Shown: positions 7,189-15,741 of the stretch, piece after piece
Position numbering within the stretch: position 1 is the first letter of the stretch
How the letters are laid out: the number at the start of each line of letters is the position of its first letter
Assembly: GCF_018424605.1 (NCBI RefSeq)
Contig: NZ_QTKT01000017.1
Coordinates: 1 to 41,514 of the forward strand
Source: Marinobacter lipolyticus
GTDB lineage: Bacteria > Pseudomonadota > Gammaproteobacteria > Pseudomonadales > Oleiphilaceae
Reading direction: 5' to 3'
Length of the DNA: 41,514 nucleotides
Made by a program: the position numbers and the translations under genes
The notes under the pieces: model-generated
The model's input: the letters and a program-made list of their open reading frames with translations, nothing else
What the model was told of the DNA's origin: nothing
The model's database searches: none

Positions 7189-8547
7189 ATGCGTAAGCAT
7201 ATAGTTACGGGGATTGCGTTGGCCTTGCTGGCGTCCTCTGGTGGTGCAGCAGCAGCCGTGTCTGGGGCGGAAGCCCAGAAGCTGGGAAATGAGCTGACTC
7301 CTGTCGGCGCCGAAAAGGCCGCCAATGCTTCCGGCAGCATTCCGGAATGGACCGGTGGTCTGGTCACCCCGCCCGTGGACTGGCGCCGCGGTGAGGTAGA
7401 GACCAACCCGTTCCCCGACGACAAGCCCCTGTTCGTGATCAACGCCAGCAATCTGGACCTGTACCGTGACAAGCTCACCGACGGCCACATCGCGATGGTC
7501 GAGCAGTATGGCCCGGATTTCTTCATGCCGGTGTATCAGACCCGTCGCACCGCCGCCTACCCGGAGCACGTGTACGGCAAGTTCCGCGAGAACGCGGTGT
7601 CTGCGGAGCTGCTGGATAATGGCAACGGTGTGCGCAACACCATCATGACCAGCCCCTTCCCGATCCCCAAAAACGGTCTGGAGGTGATCTGGAATCACAT
7701 CCTTCGCTACCGGGGTGAAGAAATCGCGTTTCGTAGCGCGTCGGCAACGCCGCAGGTGAACGGGTCGTTCAACCAGGTGGTGAACGACTACGATTACTTC
7801 ATCGCCTACAGTCGCCGTGGCGCAGATCTCGCCGATATTGACAACAAGATCTTCTACCTGAAGACCGATACCATTGCGCCGTCCAACCTCGCGGGCACCA
7901 TCACACTGGTGCATGAAACCCTCGATCAGATTCGTTCACCGCGTCTGGCCTGGCGCTATGATTCCGGTTCCCGCCGCTTGCGGCGCTCGCCCAATCTCGC
8001 GTATGAGACCGATCTGCCGAACTCTTCGTCCCTGCGTTCGGTGGACCAGAAAGACATGTACAACGGTGCGCCCAACCAGTACGACTGGGAGCTGAAAGGC
8101 AAGCGAGAGGTTTTCCTGCCTTACAACGCCTACAAGCTGCACGATGCCGACGTGAAGCCGGAAGACGTCATACGCCCGGGCCACATCAATCAGGAGCTGG
8201 CCCGCTATGAGCTGCATCGGGCATGGGTGATCGAGGCGACGCTACGAACCGGGATCAGCCATATCTATTCCCGTCGCGTGTTCTACGTGGATGAGGACAG
8301 CTGGCAGATCCTGGCGTCCGAGGAATACGACGCCGAGGGCAACCTGTGGCGCGTGTCCGAGGCTCACAATATTAGTTTCTACAGTGAACCGGTGTTCTGG
8401 ACCACGATGGAAATGACGTATGATCTGAAGTCAGAACGTTATTACATCGATGGTCTTGACGACGGATTCGCAGCGTACGACTTTGCGCCCGGTTTCCGTG
8501 GCAACCAGTTCAGCGCGTCTGCCGCTCGTCGGGCGGCGCGCCGATAA
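7189..8547 (+). CDS. DUF1329 exported protein (LolA/LolB-like fold)
   Basis: The 452-residue protein starts at ATG 7189, chosen because GGAGGTGA lies 7 nt before it and a signal peptide begins directly (MRKHIVTGIALALLASSGGA). A TTG two codons upstream is less likely. Motifs typical of DUF1329 proteins are present: LTPVGAEKAANASGSIPEWTG near the N terminus, TMTSPFPIPKNGLEVIWNH-like text (seen as IMTSPFPIPKNGLEVIWNH), DYDYFIAYSRRG in the middle, and RRVFYVDEDSWQI with ASEEYDAEGNLWRV near the C terminus. Such proteins are periplasmic or outer-membrane associated, share a fold with lipoprotein carriers, and usually have a DUF1302 partner gene. No DUF1302 gene is next to it here. A PsrA-like palindrome upstream hints at control by fatty acids. 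Confidence 0.9.
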   Translation: MRKHIVTGIALALLASSGGAAAAVSGAEAQKLGNELTPVGAEKAANASGSIPEWTGGLVTPPVDWRRGEVETNPFPDDKPLFVINASNLDLYRDKLTDGHIAMVEQYGPDFFMPVYQTRRTAAYPEHVYGKFRENAVSAELLDNGNGVRNTIMTSPFPIPKNGLEVIWNHILRYRGEEIAFRSASATPQVNGSFNQVVNDYDYFIAYSRRGADLADIDNKIFYLKTDTIAPSNLAGTITLVHETLDQIRSPRLAWRYDSGSRRLRRSPNLAYETDLPNSSSLRSVDQKDMYNGAPNQYDWELKGKREVFLPYNAYKLHDADVKPEDVIRPGHINQELARYELHRAWVIEATLRTGISHIYSRRVFYVDEDSWQILASEEYDAEGNLWRVSEAHNISFYSEPVFWTTMEMTYDLKSERYYIDGLDDGFAAYDFAPGFRGNQFSASAARRAARR

Positions 8548-8613
8548 CTGCCTGCCGGGCGGGGTGACCGCGCCGCCATCGAGCCACCACCATGACAACA
8601 GGGGACTGACTCT

Positions 8614-8943
8614 ATGGCCGCGACCCCGCCACACATGCAAGCCTTGGATCATCTGATTCACGCGCTGGAAGAGTCGCTGAACGACCGCGACTGGGATCGT
8701 CTGGCGGAACTGAACAGTGAGGTCCGCGCAACGGTTGAGCCGGTCATGGCCCAGCTGGAGTCGGGGGAGCTCGACGCCGAGCTGGTCAGGGAGCGGCTGG
8801 CCCGACTACAGACCTTCTGCGATGCGGCAAGCGCGGGAGCGTCTGAGGCCAGGAGTGAAGCGGAACAGGCGCTGAAAGGTGTCAACCGTAACCGCAGTGC
8901 AGCAAGAGCCTATCAAAACGTTTCAACAAACCGTCCCAAATAG
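8614..8943 (+). CDS. FliT-like flagellar chaperone candidate upstream of fleQ
   Basis: The 109-residue product is all-helical: LDHLIHALEESLNDRDWDRLAELNSEV, then a helix with ERLARLQTFCDAASAGASEARSE, and a basic tail NRNRSAARAYQNVS. The size, the DWDxLxxLxxxV helix and the position directly before fleQ match the FliT-like gene that follows fliD-fliS in Pseudomonas. FliT binds the filament cap protein FliD and can dampen flagellar transcription. The usual fliD and fliS neighbours are missing here; the preceding gene is DUF1329. The start ATG 8614 has GGGGA 8 nt upstream; a second in-frame ATG seven codons later is possible. Family assignment is moderate because FliT sequences diverge. Confidence 0.65.
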   Translation: MAATPPHMQALDHLIHALEESLNDRDWDRLAELNSEVRATVEPVMAQLESGELDAELVRERLARLQTFCDAASAGASEARSEAEQALKGVNRNRSAARAYQNVSTNRPK

Positions 8944-8953
8944 CGTCATAAAA

Positions 8954-8982
8954 TTGACTCTCGCGCTCTTACAGTCTTAAAT
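8954..8982 (+). promoter_or_regulatory. Predicted sigma-70 promoter of fleQ
   Basis: TTGACT (8954-8959) and TTAAAT (8977-8982) are 17 bases apart in the 70-base gap before fleQ. The first hexamer matches TTGACA at five positions and the second matches TATAAT at four. A sigma-70 start fits FleQ being the top of the hierarchy. Confidence 0.5.
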
Positions 8983-9013
8983 ACCGCACAAATCCTTCGA
9001 GAGATTCTAGTGG

Positions 9014-10468
9014 ATGTCTAAGAACAACAAAGTGCTGGTGCTGAGTGATGATGAATTACGCTGTCGCGATATCGTCACCATCCTGGATTTCATTGGTGAA
9101 GAGCAGGTGCTGGCTGGCGATGAGGCCGGGGCGCTGCTGGCCAATGGCGATGACGAGGCTCTGGCTTCGGTAGCGGTGGCCTTGCTGGACGGTGAAAGTG
9201 CCAGCATCCGTGAAAACGTGACCGAGGTGTGCGGCAAGCTCAAAGGCGTACCGGTACTGATGGTTGGCGACCCGGCGCTCAAGGGCGTGGCAGATGACGT
9301 TCTCGGCCGCATCATTGCCCGCATGAGCTGGCCGCTGAATTACACCAAGTTCGTCGACTCCCTGTACCGCGCGCAGATTTACCGGGACCAGTTTACCCAC
9401 TCCCAGGAGCGCGGCCAGCAGCGAGGTCTGCAGCTGTTTCGCAGTCTGGTGGGTACCAGCCGCCGGGTACAAACGGTGCGCCAGCTGATGCAGCAGGTGG
9501 CGGACAAGGAGGTCAGCGTGCTGATCACCGGGGAATCCGGCACCGGCAAGGAAGTGGTCGCGCGCAATCTGCATTACCACTCCGCTCGCCGTGAGAAGCC
9601 GTTTGTTCCGGTCAACTGCGGCGCCATCCCGGGTGAGCTGCTGGAAAGCGAACTGTTCGGCCACGAGAAGGGCGCGTTTACCGGCGCCATCACCTCTCGG
9701 GTCGGGCGCTTTGAAATGGCCGAGGGCGGCACCCTGTTCCTCGATGAGATCGGGGACATGCCCCTGAACATGCAGGTGAAGATTCTGCGGGTTCTGCAGG
9801 AGCGTACCTTTGAGCGCGTGGGCAGTAACCGCACCATCTCTGCCGATGTGCGCATCATCGCCGCGACCCACAAGAACCTCGAAGACATGATCGAAGCGGG
9901 CGACTTCCGCGAAGACCTCTACTACCGCCTCAACGTATTTCCCATTGAAATGCCGGCACTGCGGGAGCGGGTAGAAGACATTCCGTTGCTGATCAATGAA
10001 TTGATTTCCCGGATGGAAAAGGAGAAGCGCGGATCCCTGCGCCTGAATTCCGCCGCCATCATGAGCCTGTGCCGTCACGACTGGCCCGGCAACGTCCGGG
10101 AGCTGGCGAACCTGGTTGAGCGTCTGGCGATCATGCACCCCTATGGCGTGATCGGTGTTCAGGAACTGCCCAAGAAGTTCCGCTACGTGGACGACTACGA
10201 CGAGAACCGCCCGGTAGAGGATTCCGGCATGCCTTCCAGCGTGCCCGGGCTGATCGGACTGGATGCCCCGGCACTGCTGCCGGTCAACGGTATCGATCTC
10301 AAGGATTATCTGTCGAACCTCGAGAAGCAGTTGATCCAGCAAGCCCTGGACGAAGCCGGGGGCGTGGTGGCTCGCGCGGCCGAGAAATTGCGGATACGCC
10401 GGACCACACTGGTGGAGAAAGTGCGCAAGTACGGCCTGCGTGAGGAAGAGGAATCGGAAGATTCCTGA
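9014..10468 (+). CDS. fleQ: FleQ, sigma-54-dependent master activator of flagellar genes, c-di-GMP responsive
   Basis: The 484-residue protein has three parts. Residues 1-120 are a degenerate receiver domain. The AAA+ domain has Walker A GESGTGKE (173-180), the sigma-54 contact loop GAFTGA (220-225) and Walker B LFLDEIGD (241-248). The C-terminal Fis-type helix-turn-helix ends in the FleQ hallmark [16 protein letters not shown]. The c-di-GMP-binding LFRS motif (141-144) and the Arg184-Asn185 pair, both known in P. aeruginosa FleQ, are present, so ligand control is probably kept. FleQ opens sigma-54 promoters of fleSR and other early flagellar operons and is antagonised by FleN, encoded in this window. 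ATG 9014 follows an in-frame TAG, which fixes the start; its ribosome-binding site is weak. Confidence 0.97.
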   Translation: MSKNNKVLVLSDDELRCRDIVTILDFIGEEQVLAGDEAGALLANGDDEALASVAVALLDGESASIRENVTEVCGKLKGVPVLMVGDPALKGVADDVLGRIIARMSWPLNYTKFVDSLYRAQIYRDQFTHSQERGQQRGLQLFRSLVGTSRRVQTVRQLMQQVADKEVSVLITGESGTGKEVVARNLHYHSARREKPFVPVNCGAIPGELLESELFGHEKGAFTGAITSRVGRFEMAEGGTLFLDEIGDMPLNMQVKILRVLQERTFERVGSNRTISADVRIIAATHKNLEDMIEAGDFREDLYYRLNVFPIEMPALRERVEDIPLLINELISRMEKEKRGSLRLNSAAIMSLCRHDWPGNVRELANLVERLAIMHPYGVIGVQELPKKFRYVDDYDENRPVEDSGMPSSVPGLIGLDAPALLPVNGIDLKDYLSNLEKQLIQQALDEAGGVVARAAEKLRIRRTTLVEKVRKYGLREEEESEDS

Positions 10469-10483
10469 AGAACGATGTTTCAG

Positions 10484-10524
10484 CAGCGGTGCCGGCCCGG
10501 GGGCTTGCCCCGGGGCAGCCGCTG
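10484..10524 (+). terminator. GC-rich hairpin after fleQ, possible terminator
   Basis: CAGCGG (10484-10489) pairs with CCGCTG (10519-10524), with an inner GGGG/CCCC stem around a short loop. No T-run follows, so it is at best a rho-assisted or weak terminator, 15 bases past the fleQ stop. Confidence 0.4.
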
Positions 10525-10641
10525 AATCCCGCGTCAAAGCTTCGTAGCCCCATCGCCGTTAACCGCTTCAGACCGACATAAAACCGTCGTTTCACGAAAA
10601 TTACGTTTCCTTCATTACTGAAAATAAAGCAAAAAACCAAG

Positions 10642-10658
10642 TTGGCATGATGCTGGCT
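10642..10658 (+). promoter_or_regulatory. Sigma-54 promoter of fleSR
   Basis: TTGGCATG-N4-TGGCT matches the -24/-12 consensus, with the invariant GG (10644-10645) and GC (10656-10657) ten bases apart. It lies 67 bases before fleS. In Pseudomonas fleSR is a FleQ-activated sigma-54 operon, and the same is expected here. Confidence 0.75.
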
Positions 10659-10692
10659 TATCCCCCTGCAAACAAACCATCGAAAGAGTTTG

Positions 10693-10707
10693 ACCCGGTG
10701 CCCGGGT
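10693..10707 (+). promoter_or_regulatory. Leader hairpin before fleS
   Basis: ACCCGG (10693-10698) and CCGGGT (10702-10707) form a perfect 6-bp stem with a 3-nt loop. It lies between the predicted sigma-54 transcription start (about 10670) and the fleS ribosome-binding site near 10713. Any effect on mRNA stability or translation is a guess. Confidence 0.3.
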
Positions 10708-10725
10708 GAGTCAGGGGACGCGTTT

Positions 10726-11955
10726 ATGAGTCAGCTACAATTTGTTGTTCAGCCTTCCGCCAACACGGCCCAGGCCAATGCGGCGGCGGATGTTAACGAC
10801 AAGGTCACGGCCCTGTTTCCACAGCAGGACGACGCAGCGGTGGGGTCGGCGCTGGATCTGTTCAATCAGATGTCGCGTCAGATTACCGACTCCTATCGCA
10901 CCCTCGAGTCCCGTGTAAACCAGCTGTCTGGCGAACTGACCGCGGAATCGCTGCAGCGCCAGCAGGAGCTGGAAGAGAAAGAACAGCTCGCGGACCGGTT
11001 ATCCACGCTGCTCACCGCGCTGCCCGCAGGCGTTGTGGTACTGGATAAGCAAGGCGTCGTTACCCAGACCAATCCGGCTGCCATCAGTCTGCTCGGTGAG
11101 CCGCTGGACGGCGAGCGCTGGGTCGATGTGATTCGCCGCTGCTTTGCGCCGCGCCGCGACGACGGTCATGAAGTGTCCCTCAAGGACGGCCGTCGCGTCA
11201 GTATTGAAATCCGCACAATGGAAAACCAGCCGGGTCAGTTGATCCTGTTGACCGACCTGACGGAAACCCGCCACTTGCAGGCCCAGCTTGCGCACGCCCA
11301 GCGTCTCTCTGCGATGGGCAAGATGGTGGCGTCGCTCGCCCATCAGATTCGCACGCCGTTGTCGGCTGCCATTCTCTACGGTGGTCACCTCAGCCAGGAC
11401 GATCTGGACGAAGAGATGCGCCAGCGCTGCACCAGCCGCCTGATGTCACGCCTGACTCACCTGGAGCAGCAGGTAAGGGACATGCTCATATTTGCCCGTG
11501 GCGAAACCCGGCTGGCAGAGGAGCTCTCTGCAGAAACTCTGGTCAGCGCCATCGGTTCGGCCCTGGACGGTCTCAAGCTTGCACCGGGTGTGGACGTGCG
11601 CCTCGACAGTCATGTCAGTGACAGCCGGCTGATGTGCAACCGCGATGCGCTGGTCGGGGCCTGCTCCAATCTGGTGAACAACAGTATCGAGTCCGGCGCT
11701 ACCGCCGTGGTGGTTCAGCTCTTCCCGGCTGGCGGAGAGCTGGTGATCCGGGTGGCCGATAACGGCCCCGGGTTCGAGGCGGATCAGGCCACTCAGCTGA
11801 TGGAAGCTTTTTACACCACCAAGTCCCACGGTACCGGACTGGGTCTGGCCGTGGTGCAGGCGGTGGTCAAGGCGCATCAGGGGCGCTTTGCCATTGAGTC
11901 GCCGGAGCAGGGCGGAGCCGTGGCGACCTTGACCCTGCCGCTGGTTGGAAAATAA
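10726..11955 (+). CDS. fleS: FleS, cytoplasmic PAS-type sensor histidine kinase
   Basis: The 409-residue start is set at ATG 10726 because GGGGA lies 7 nt before it; an in-frame TTG 12 codons upstream has no such site. No transmembrane segment is seen. A coiled region (about 45-92) leads into a small PAS domain (LLTALPAGVVVLDKQGVVTQ). The DHp helix carries the phosphorylated His206 (MVASLAHQIRTPLSA). The catalytic ATPase has an N box (ALVGACSNLVNNSIES), G1 box (VADNGPGF) and G2 box (TTKSHGTGLGLAVVQ). FleS is the kinase for FleR, encoded 22 bases downstream, and the pair controls the basal-body and hook class of flagellar genes. The input signal is unknown. Confidence 0.96.
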   Translation: MSQLQFVVQPSANTAQANAAADVNDKVTALFPQQDDAAVGSALDLFNQMSRQITDSYRTLESRVNQLSGELTAESLQRQQELEEKEQLADRLSTLLTALPAGVVVLDKQGVVTQTNPAAISLLGEPLDGERWVDVIRRCFAPRRDDGHEVSLKDGRRVSIEIRTMENQPGQLILLTDLTETRHLQAQLAHAQRLSAMGKMVASLAHQIRTPLSAAILYGGHLSQDDLDEEMRQRCTSRLMSRLTHLEQQVRDMLIFARGETRLAEELSAETLVSAIGSALDGLKLAPGVDVRLDSHVSDSRLMCNRDALVGACSNLVNNSIESGATAVVVQLFPAGGELVIRVADNGPGFEADQATQLMEAFYTTKSHGTGLGLAVVQAVVKAHQGRFAIESPEQGGAVATLTLPLVGK

Positions 11956-11977
11956 CGAACAGTCATTGGAGGCAACC

Positions 11978-13441
11978 ATGGCCAAAGCCCAGATTCTGAT
12001 AGTTGAAGATGACCACGATCTGCGCGAAGCGCTGGTAACGACGCTCGAGCTGGCAAAGTTCCGCGTGCGCGAAGCGGCGAACGCGGAACAGGCACTGGCC
12101 CGCCTTGCGGAATCTCCGGTGGATATGGTGGTCAGCGACGTAAATATGCCCGGGCTGTCCGGCCATGAGTTGCTGGCAGAGGTTCAGCGCCTGTACCCGG
12201 GGCTGCCGATGATGCTGATCACCGCCTATGGCCAGATCAGCCATGCGGTTTCCGCCATGCAATCCGGCGCGATTGACTATCTGGTCAAGCCGTTCGAGCC
12301 CCAGGTTCTGGTGGAAGCGGTGACCAAAGTAGTGGGTGGCGTCCGTTCCCGAACCGGTGATGAGCCGGTGGCGGAAGATCCGATCAGCAAGCGCATGTTC
12401 CAGCTGGCGACGAAAGTGGCCGGCAGTGATTCCACGGTGATGATCTCCGGCGAAAGCGGCACGGGCAAGGAAGTGCTGGCGCGGTACATCCACCAGCAAT
12501 CACCGCGCGCGGATCAGCCATTTATTGCGATTAACTGCGCCGCCATTCCCGAGAACATGCTCGAGGCGATCCTCTTTGGCCACGAAAAAGGCGCCTTCAC
12601 CGGCGCGGTGGCCTCGTCGCCGGGTAAATTCGAGCAGGCTAACGGCGGTACCATCCTGCTGGATGAGATTTCCGAGATGGATCTGGGCCTGCAATCCAAG
12701 TTGCTGCGGGTGTTGCAGGAGCGGGAAGTGGAGAGGGTCGGTGGGCGCAAGACCATTGCCCTGGATGTACGCGTGGTCGCAACCACCAACCGGGATCTCG
12801 GGGATTACGTCCGCGAAGGCAAGTTCCGTGAGGATCTGTACTACCGGCTGACGGTGTTTCCCATGCATTGGCAGCCCCTGCGGGAGCGGGTGCTGGATAT
12901 CATGCCGCTGGCCACCGCGCTGCTGAAAAAACACTGCCGCAAGATGAAGCTCACCGGCATCGGTTTTGCTGAAGATGCCCGCAATGCGCTGATGAGCCAC
13001 CCCTGGCCTGGTAATGTGCGGGAGCTGGATAACGCGATCCAGCGCGCACTGGTCTTGCACCAGGGCAATGTCATCCACGCCGGCGATCTGTGCCTGGAGC
13101 TTGGCATCACCGGACGGGTCGATGGCAGCGGCCCAGCCCCGGGCCCGGCTTCCCTTGGCATTACAGAGCGTGTGGCGGACCCGCTGGCCTTGACCGAATC
13201 CGCGCAGAGCGCCGAGCCGGCCCCTGTGCCCATGGAAGCCGACGACGCTGGCGCGGCGTCATTGGGCGATGATCTGCGGCAGCAGGAGTTCCGTATCATT
13301 ATCAGCACGCTGAAAAAGGAGCGCGGTCGCCGTAACCGGGCCGCCGAGCAACTGGGTATCAGCCCTCGGACCCTTCGCTACAAGCTGGCCCAGATGCGCG
13401 ATGCCGGCATTGACCTGGATTCAGAGCTGGCCATGGCCTGA
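11978..13441 (+). CDS. fleR: FleR, sigma-54-dependent response regulator
   Basis: The 487-residue product starts at ATG 11978, with GGAGG 6 nt before it; an upstream in-frame ATG inside fleS lacks a site. The receiver domain starts QILIVEDDHDLREAL and has phospho-acceptor Asp54 (VVSDVNMPGLSG) and the KPF lysine near 104. The AAA+ domain has Walker A GESGTGKE (158-165) and GAFTGA (205-210). A long Pro/Ala-rich linker follows before the Fis-type helix-turn-helix GRRNRAAEQLGISPRTLRYK. Phosphorylated by FleS, FleR activates sigma-54 promoters; the site before fliE is a likely target. A strong terminator closes the operon. Confidence 0.96.
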   Translation: MAKAQILIVEDDHDLREALVTTLELAKFRVREAANAEQALARLAESPVDMVVSDVNMPGLSGHELLAEVQRLYPGLPMMLITAYGQISHAVSAMQSGAIDYLVKPFEPQVLVEAVTKVVGGVRSRTGDEPVAEDPISKRMFQLATKVAGSDSTVMISGESGTGKEVLARYIHQQSPRADQPFIAINCAAIPENMLEAILFGHEKGAFTGAVASSPGKFEQANGGTILLDEISEMDLGLQSKLLRVLQEREVERVGGRKTIALDVRVVATTNRDLGDYVREGKFREDLYYRLTVFPMHWQPLRERVLDIMPLATALLKKHCRKMKLTGIGFAEDARNALMSHPWPGNVRELDNAIQRALVLHQGNVIHAGDLCLELGITGRVDGSGPAPGPASLGITERVADPLALTESAQSAEPAPVPMEADDAGAASLGDDLRQQEFRIIISTLKKERGRRNRAAEQLGISPRTLRYKLAQMRDAGIDLDSELAMA

Positions 13442-13477
13442 TCAGCGTGGTCTCCATACTGCTTGGATACGTCTTGC

Positions 13478-13502
13478 AAGGCACCTACGGGTGCCTTTTT
13501 TT
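13478..13502 (+). terminator. Rho-independent terminator after fleR
   Basis: GGCACC (13480-13485), a TACG tetraloop and GGTGCC (13490-13495) form a perfect stem extended by AA/TT pairs, followed by a run of seven T residues. It separates fleSR from the fliE operon. Confidence 0.92.
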
Positions 13503-13581
13503 CTGTCAAATCCCCGTCACCGCTGCCTGATTCTTGCTTTGTCCTATATCTAAAGTAATGAAAAAAAAGAAATAAATCGTG

Positions 13582-13598
13582 TTGGCCTGCACTTTGCT
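13582..13598 (+). promoter_or_regulatory. Sigma-54 promoter of the fliE operon
   Basis: TTGGCCTG-N4-TTGCT has GG (13584-13585) and GC (13596-13597) ten bases apart, a near-consensus -24/-12 element. It lies 67 bases before the fliE start and just downstream of an A-rich stretch. FleR is the expected activator by analogy with Pseudomonas. Confidence 0.85.
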
Positions 13599-13665
13599 TT
13601 TACCCGGGTAACAGAATGAGAATTCAGTGGATGGTGTTCAGACACGCCACTCCGGGGAGTCAGTT

Positions 13666-14034
13666 ATGGTCGAACGTGCAGATATAAACAACGTGCTGTC
13701 GGAAATCCGCAACATGCGTTCGCAGATGATGCAGAACCAGCGCGTGGAGCAGGACAACGATATTCGCGGCCGGATCGATGGGCCGCAGCGGGTCGAAAAA
13801 AGCTCCGAAACCCCGAGTTTTGGCGACATGCTCAGCAAGGCCGTGGGTAGCGTGAATGAGCTGCAGCAGACCTCCAGTGATATGCGTACCGCGTACGACA
13901 TGGGTGATCCCAATGTGGACATCACCCGCGTCATGATTGCCTCGGAAAAAGCCTCTGTCTCCTTCGAAGCCCTCACTCAGGTACGTAACCGGGTGGTGAA
14001 GGCTTACGAAGACATCATGAACATGCCGGTATAA
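13666..14034 (+). CDS. fliE: FliE, MS ring-rod junction protein
   Basis: The 122-residue product begins at ATG 13666, with GGGGAGT 6 nt before it; an in-frame GTG 39 bases upstream is unlikely. The N-terminal helix ([15 protein letters not shown]) is followed by the conserved FliE core [19 protein letters not shown] and the C-terminal D0-like helix [20 protein letters not shown] with [16 protein letters not shown]. FliE is exported early by the flagellar type III system and joins the MS ring to the rod. It opens the fliEFGHIJ operon behind a sigma-54 promoter, and fliF follows after 15 bases. A 12-bp palindrome (ACTCC-GG-GGAGT, 13649-13660) coincides with its ribosome-binding site. Confidence 0.97.
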   Translation: MVERADINNVLSEIRNMRSQMMQNQRVEQDNDIRGRIDGPQRVEKSSETPSFGDMLSKAVGSVNELQQTSSDMRTAYDMGDPNVDITRVMIASEKASVSFEALTQVRNRVVKAYEDIMNMPV

Positions 14035-14049
14035 TAGCGGAGCAACCTC

Positions 14050-15741
14050 ATGGCCAGCGTATCTGCAGAAAACGCCAACATGCCGGCAGCGGCGGAAAGC
14101 AGCGACAATGAAGGTCGCAGTGACCTGATGTTCGGGTTCAACCGTCTGAATCTGCTGCGTCAGGTGGGCCTGATGGTCGGGCTGGCCGCCAGCGTTGCGC
14201 TGGGCGTGGCGGTTGTGCTGTGGGCTCAGGAGCCCAATTATCAGCCGGTGGTCGGCGACATGTCCGGGTACAACCCCCAGGACGTTACCTCGATTCTCGA
14301 CCAGAGCGGCATCACCTATCGCATGGATCCCCGCACCGGCGCGCTGCTGGTGCCTTCGGACGAAGTGTATAACGCCCGGCTCAGGCTGGCCGCCGAAGGG
14401 GTGACCGACGAGCAGACCATGGGCTATGAGCTGCTGGATCAGGACCGGGGTCTCGGCACCTCCCAGTTTATGGAAACCGTGAGCTTCCGCCGCGGCCTTG
14501 AGGGTGAGCTGGCGCGCACCATCGCCGCCATGCGTGGGGTCCGGTCCGCGCGGGTTCACCTGGCCATTCCCGAGCGTTCGGTGTTCGTTCGTGACGCCCG
14601 CACGCCGACCGCCTCCGTGTTCCTGGACGTTTTTGCCGGCCGCAAACCCGAGAAAGAACACATTGCCGCCATCGTCAACCTGGTGGCCGGCAGCATTCCG
14701 GAGATGAATAAAGAAAACGTCACCGTGGTCGACCAGAGCGGCAACCTGCTGACGGGGCGCAAAGAAGACAGCACCAGCCGCCAGATCAAGGATCAGTATG
14801 ATTACACCACGCGCGTGGAAGAGCGGCTGACCCGCCGGCTGGCGTCGCTGGTGGGACCGATCGTGGGTGACGGGCGCTTTCGTGCGGAAGTGACCGCCGA
14901 TCTCGATTTTTCGTCGGTGGAACAGGCGGAAGAGCTGTTCAATCCCGAGCAACAGGCTATTCGCAGTGAGCGGGAAATGACCGAAGAGCGCACCGGTGGC
15001 GGTGTCGGCGGCATTCCCGGCGCGCTGGCGAACCAGCCCCCGGCCGACGCGCAGGTGCCCGAGCAGGTGGAAGGCGAGGACGGAGAGCCCGCGCCGCAGC
15101 CGGTCAATGTGCGCCGCGAGGCCACCCGAAATTACGAAATGGACCGTACCGTCAGCTACATTCGCCAGGAACTGGGCCGGGTCAAGCGCCTGACCGTGGC
15201 GCTGGCGGTAGACGATATGAAAGTGGTGGACCCGCAAACCGGCGAGGTCAGCTACGAGCCCTGGCCGGAACAGGAACTGCAGCGTCTGAACATGCTGGTG
15301 CGCGATGCCGTGGGCTATTCCGCCGCAAGGGGTGACAGCGTCACGGTGATGAACACCGCCTTTGCGGCCGAGGAGCAGATCGAGTTCGAGACGCCGGGTT
15401 TCTGGGAACAGCCCTGGTTCTGGGATCTGATGAAGCAGGTGCTGGCCGGGCTGGTCATCCTGGTTCTGGTGCTTGGCTTGCTGCGTCCGACCCTCAAGAG
15501 TCTGTCCGGTGCTGGCCGCAACGAGCGCCGTGACGATTCCGATGACGACAGCTATGGTGCACTGGAAGGCGTTGAGGGTGGCGACGCTCTGCGCCAGGCC
15601 ATGTCGACCCAGGACGAGTTGCTTTTGCCGGGTGCCACAGACAGCTATGATAGGCAGTTGAATGCACTGAAAGGCCTGATTGCCGAAGACCCGGCCAGGG
15701 TGGCTCAGGTGATGCGCCAGTGGGTGAATGTCGATGACTGA
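14050..15741 (+). CDS. fliF: FliF, flagellar MS-ring protein
   Basis: The 563-residue protein has the usual topology. A short cytoplasmic N terminus leads into transmembrane segment 1 (about 38-60). The periplasmic YscJ-like ring-building domains follow (SRQFMETVSFRRGLEGELART-type text around 135-155 and VRSARVHLAIPERSVF). Next come a charged, Pro/Gly-rich loop (about 310-365), transmembrane segment 2 (about 460-480), and a cytoplasmic tail whose last helix (LNALKGLIAEDPARVAQVMR) binds FliG. FliF forms the base of the motor and houses the export gate. The start ATG has GGAG 8 nt upstream. The end overlaps fliG by 8 bases. Confidence 0.98.
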   Translation: MASVSAENANMPAAAESSDNEGRSDLMFGFNRLNLLRQVGLMVGLAASVALGVAVVLWAQEPNYQPVVGDMSGYNPQDVTSILDQSGITYRMDPRTGALLVPSDEVYNARLRLAAEGVTDEQTMGYELLDQDRGLGTSQFMETVSFRRGLEGELARTIAAMRGVRSARVHLAIPERSVFVRDARTPTASVFLDVFAGRKPEKEHIAAIVNLVAGSIPEMNKENVTVVDQSGNLLTGRKEDSTSRQIKDQYDYTTRVEERLTRRLASLVGPIVGDGRFRAEVTADLDFSSVEQAEELFNPEQQAIRSEREMTEERTGGGVGGIPGALANQPPADAQVPEQVEGEDGEPAPQPVNVRREATRNYEMDRTVSYIRQELGRVKRLTVALAVDDMKVVDPQTGEVSYEPWPEQELQRLNMLVRDAVGYSAARGDSVTVMNTAFAAEEQIEFETPGFWEQPWFWDLMKQVLAGLVILVLVLGLLRPTLKSLSGAGRNERRDDSDDDSYGALEGVEGGDALRQAMSTQDELLLPGATDSYDRQLNALKGLIAEDPARVAQVMRQWVNVDD

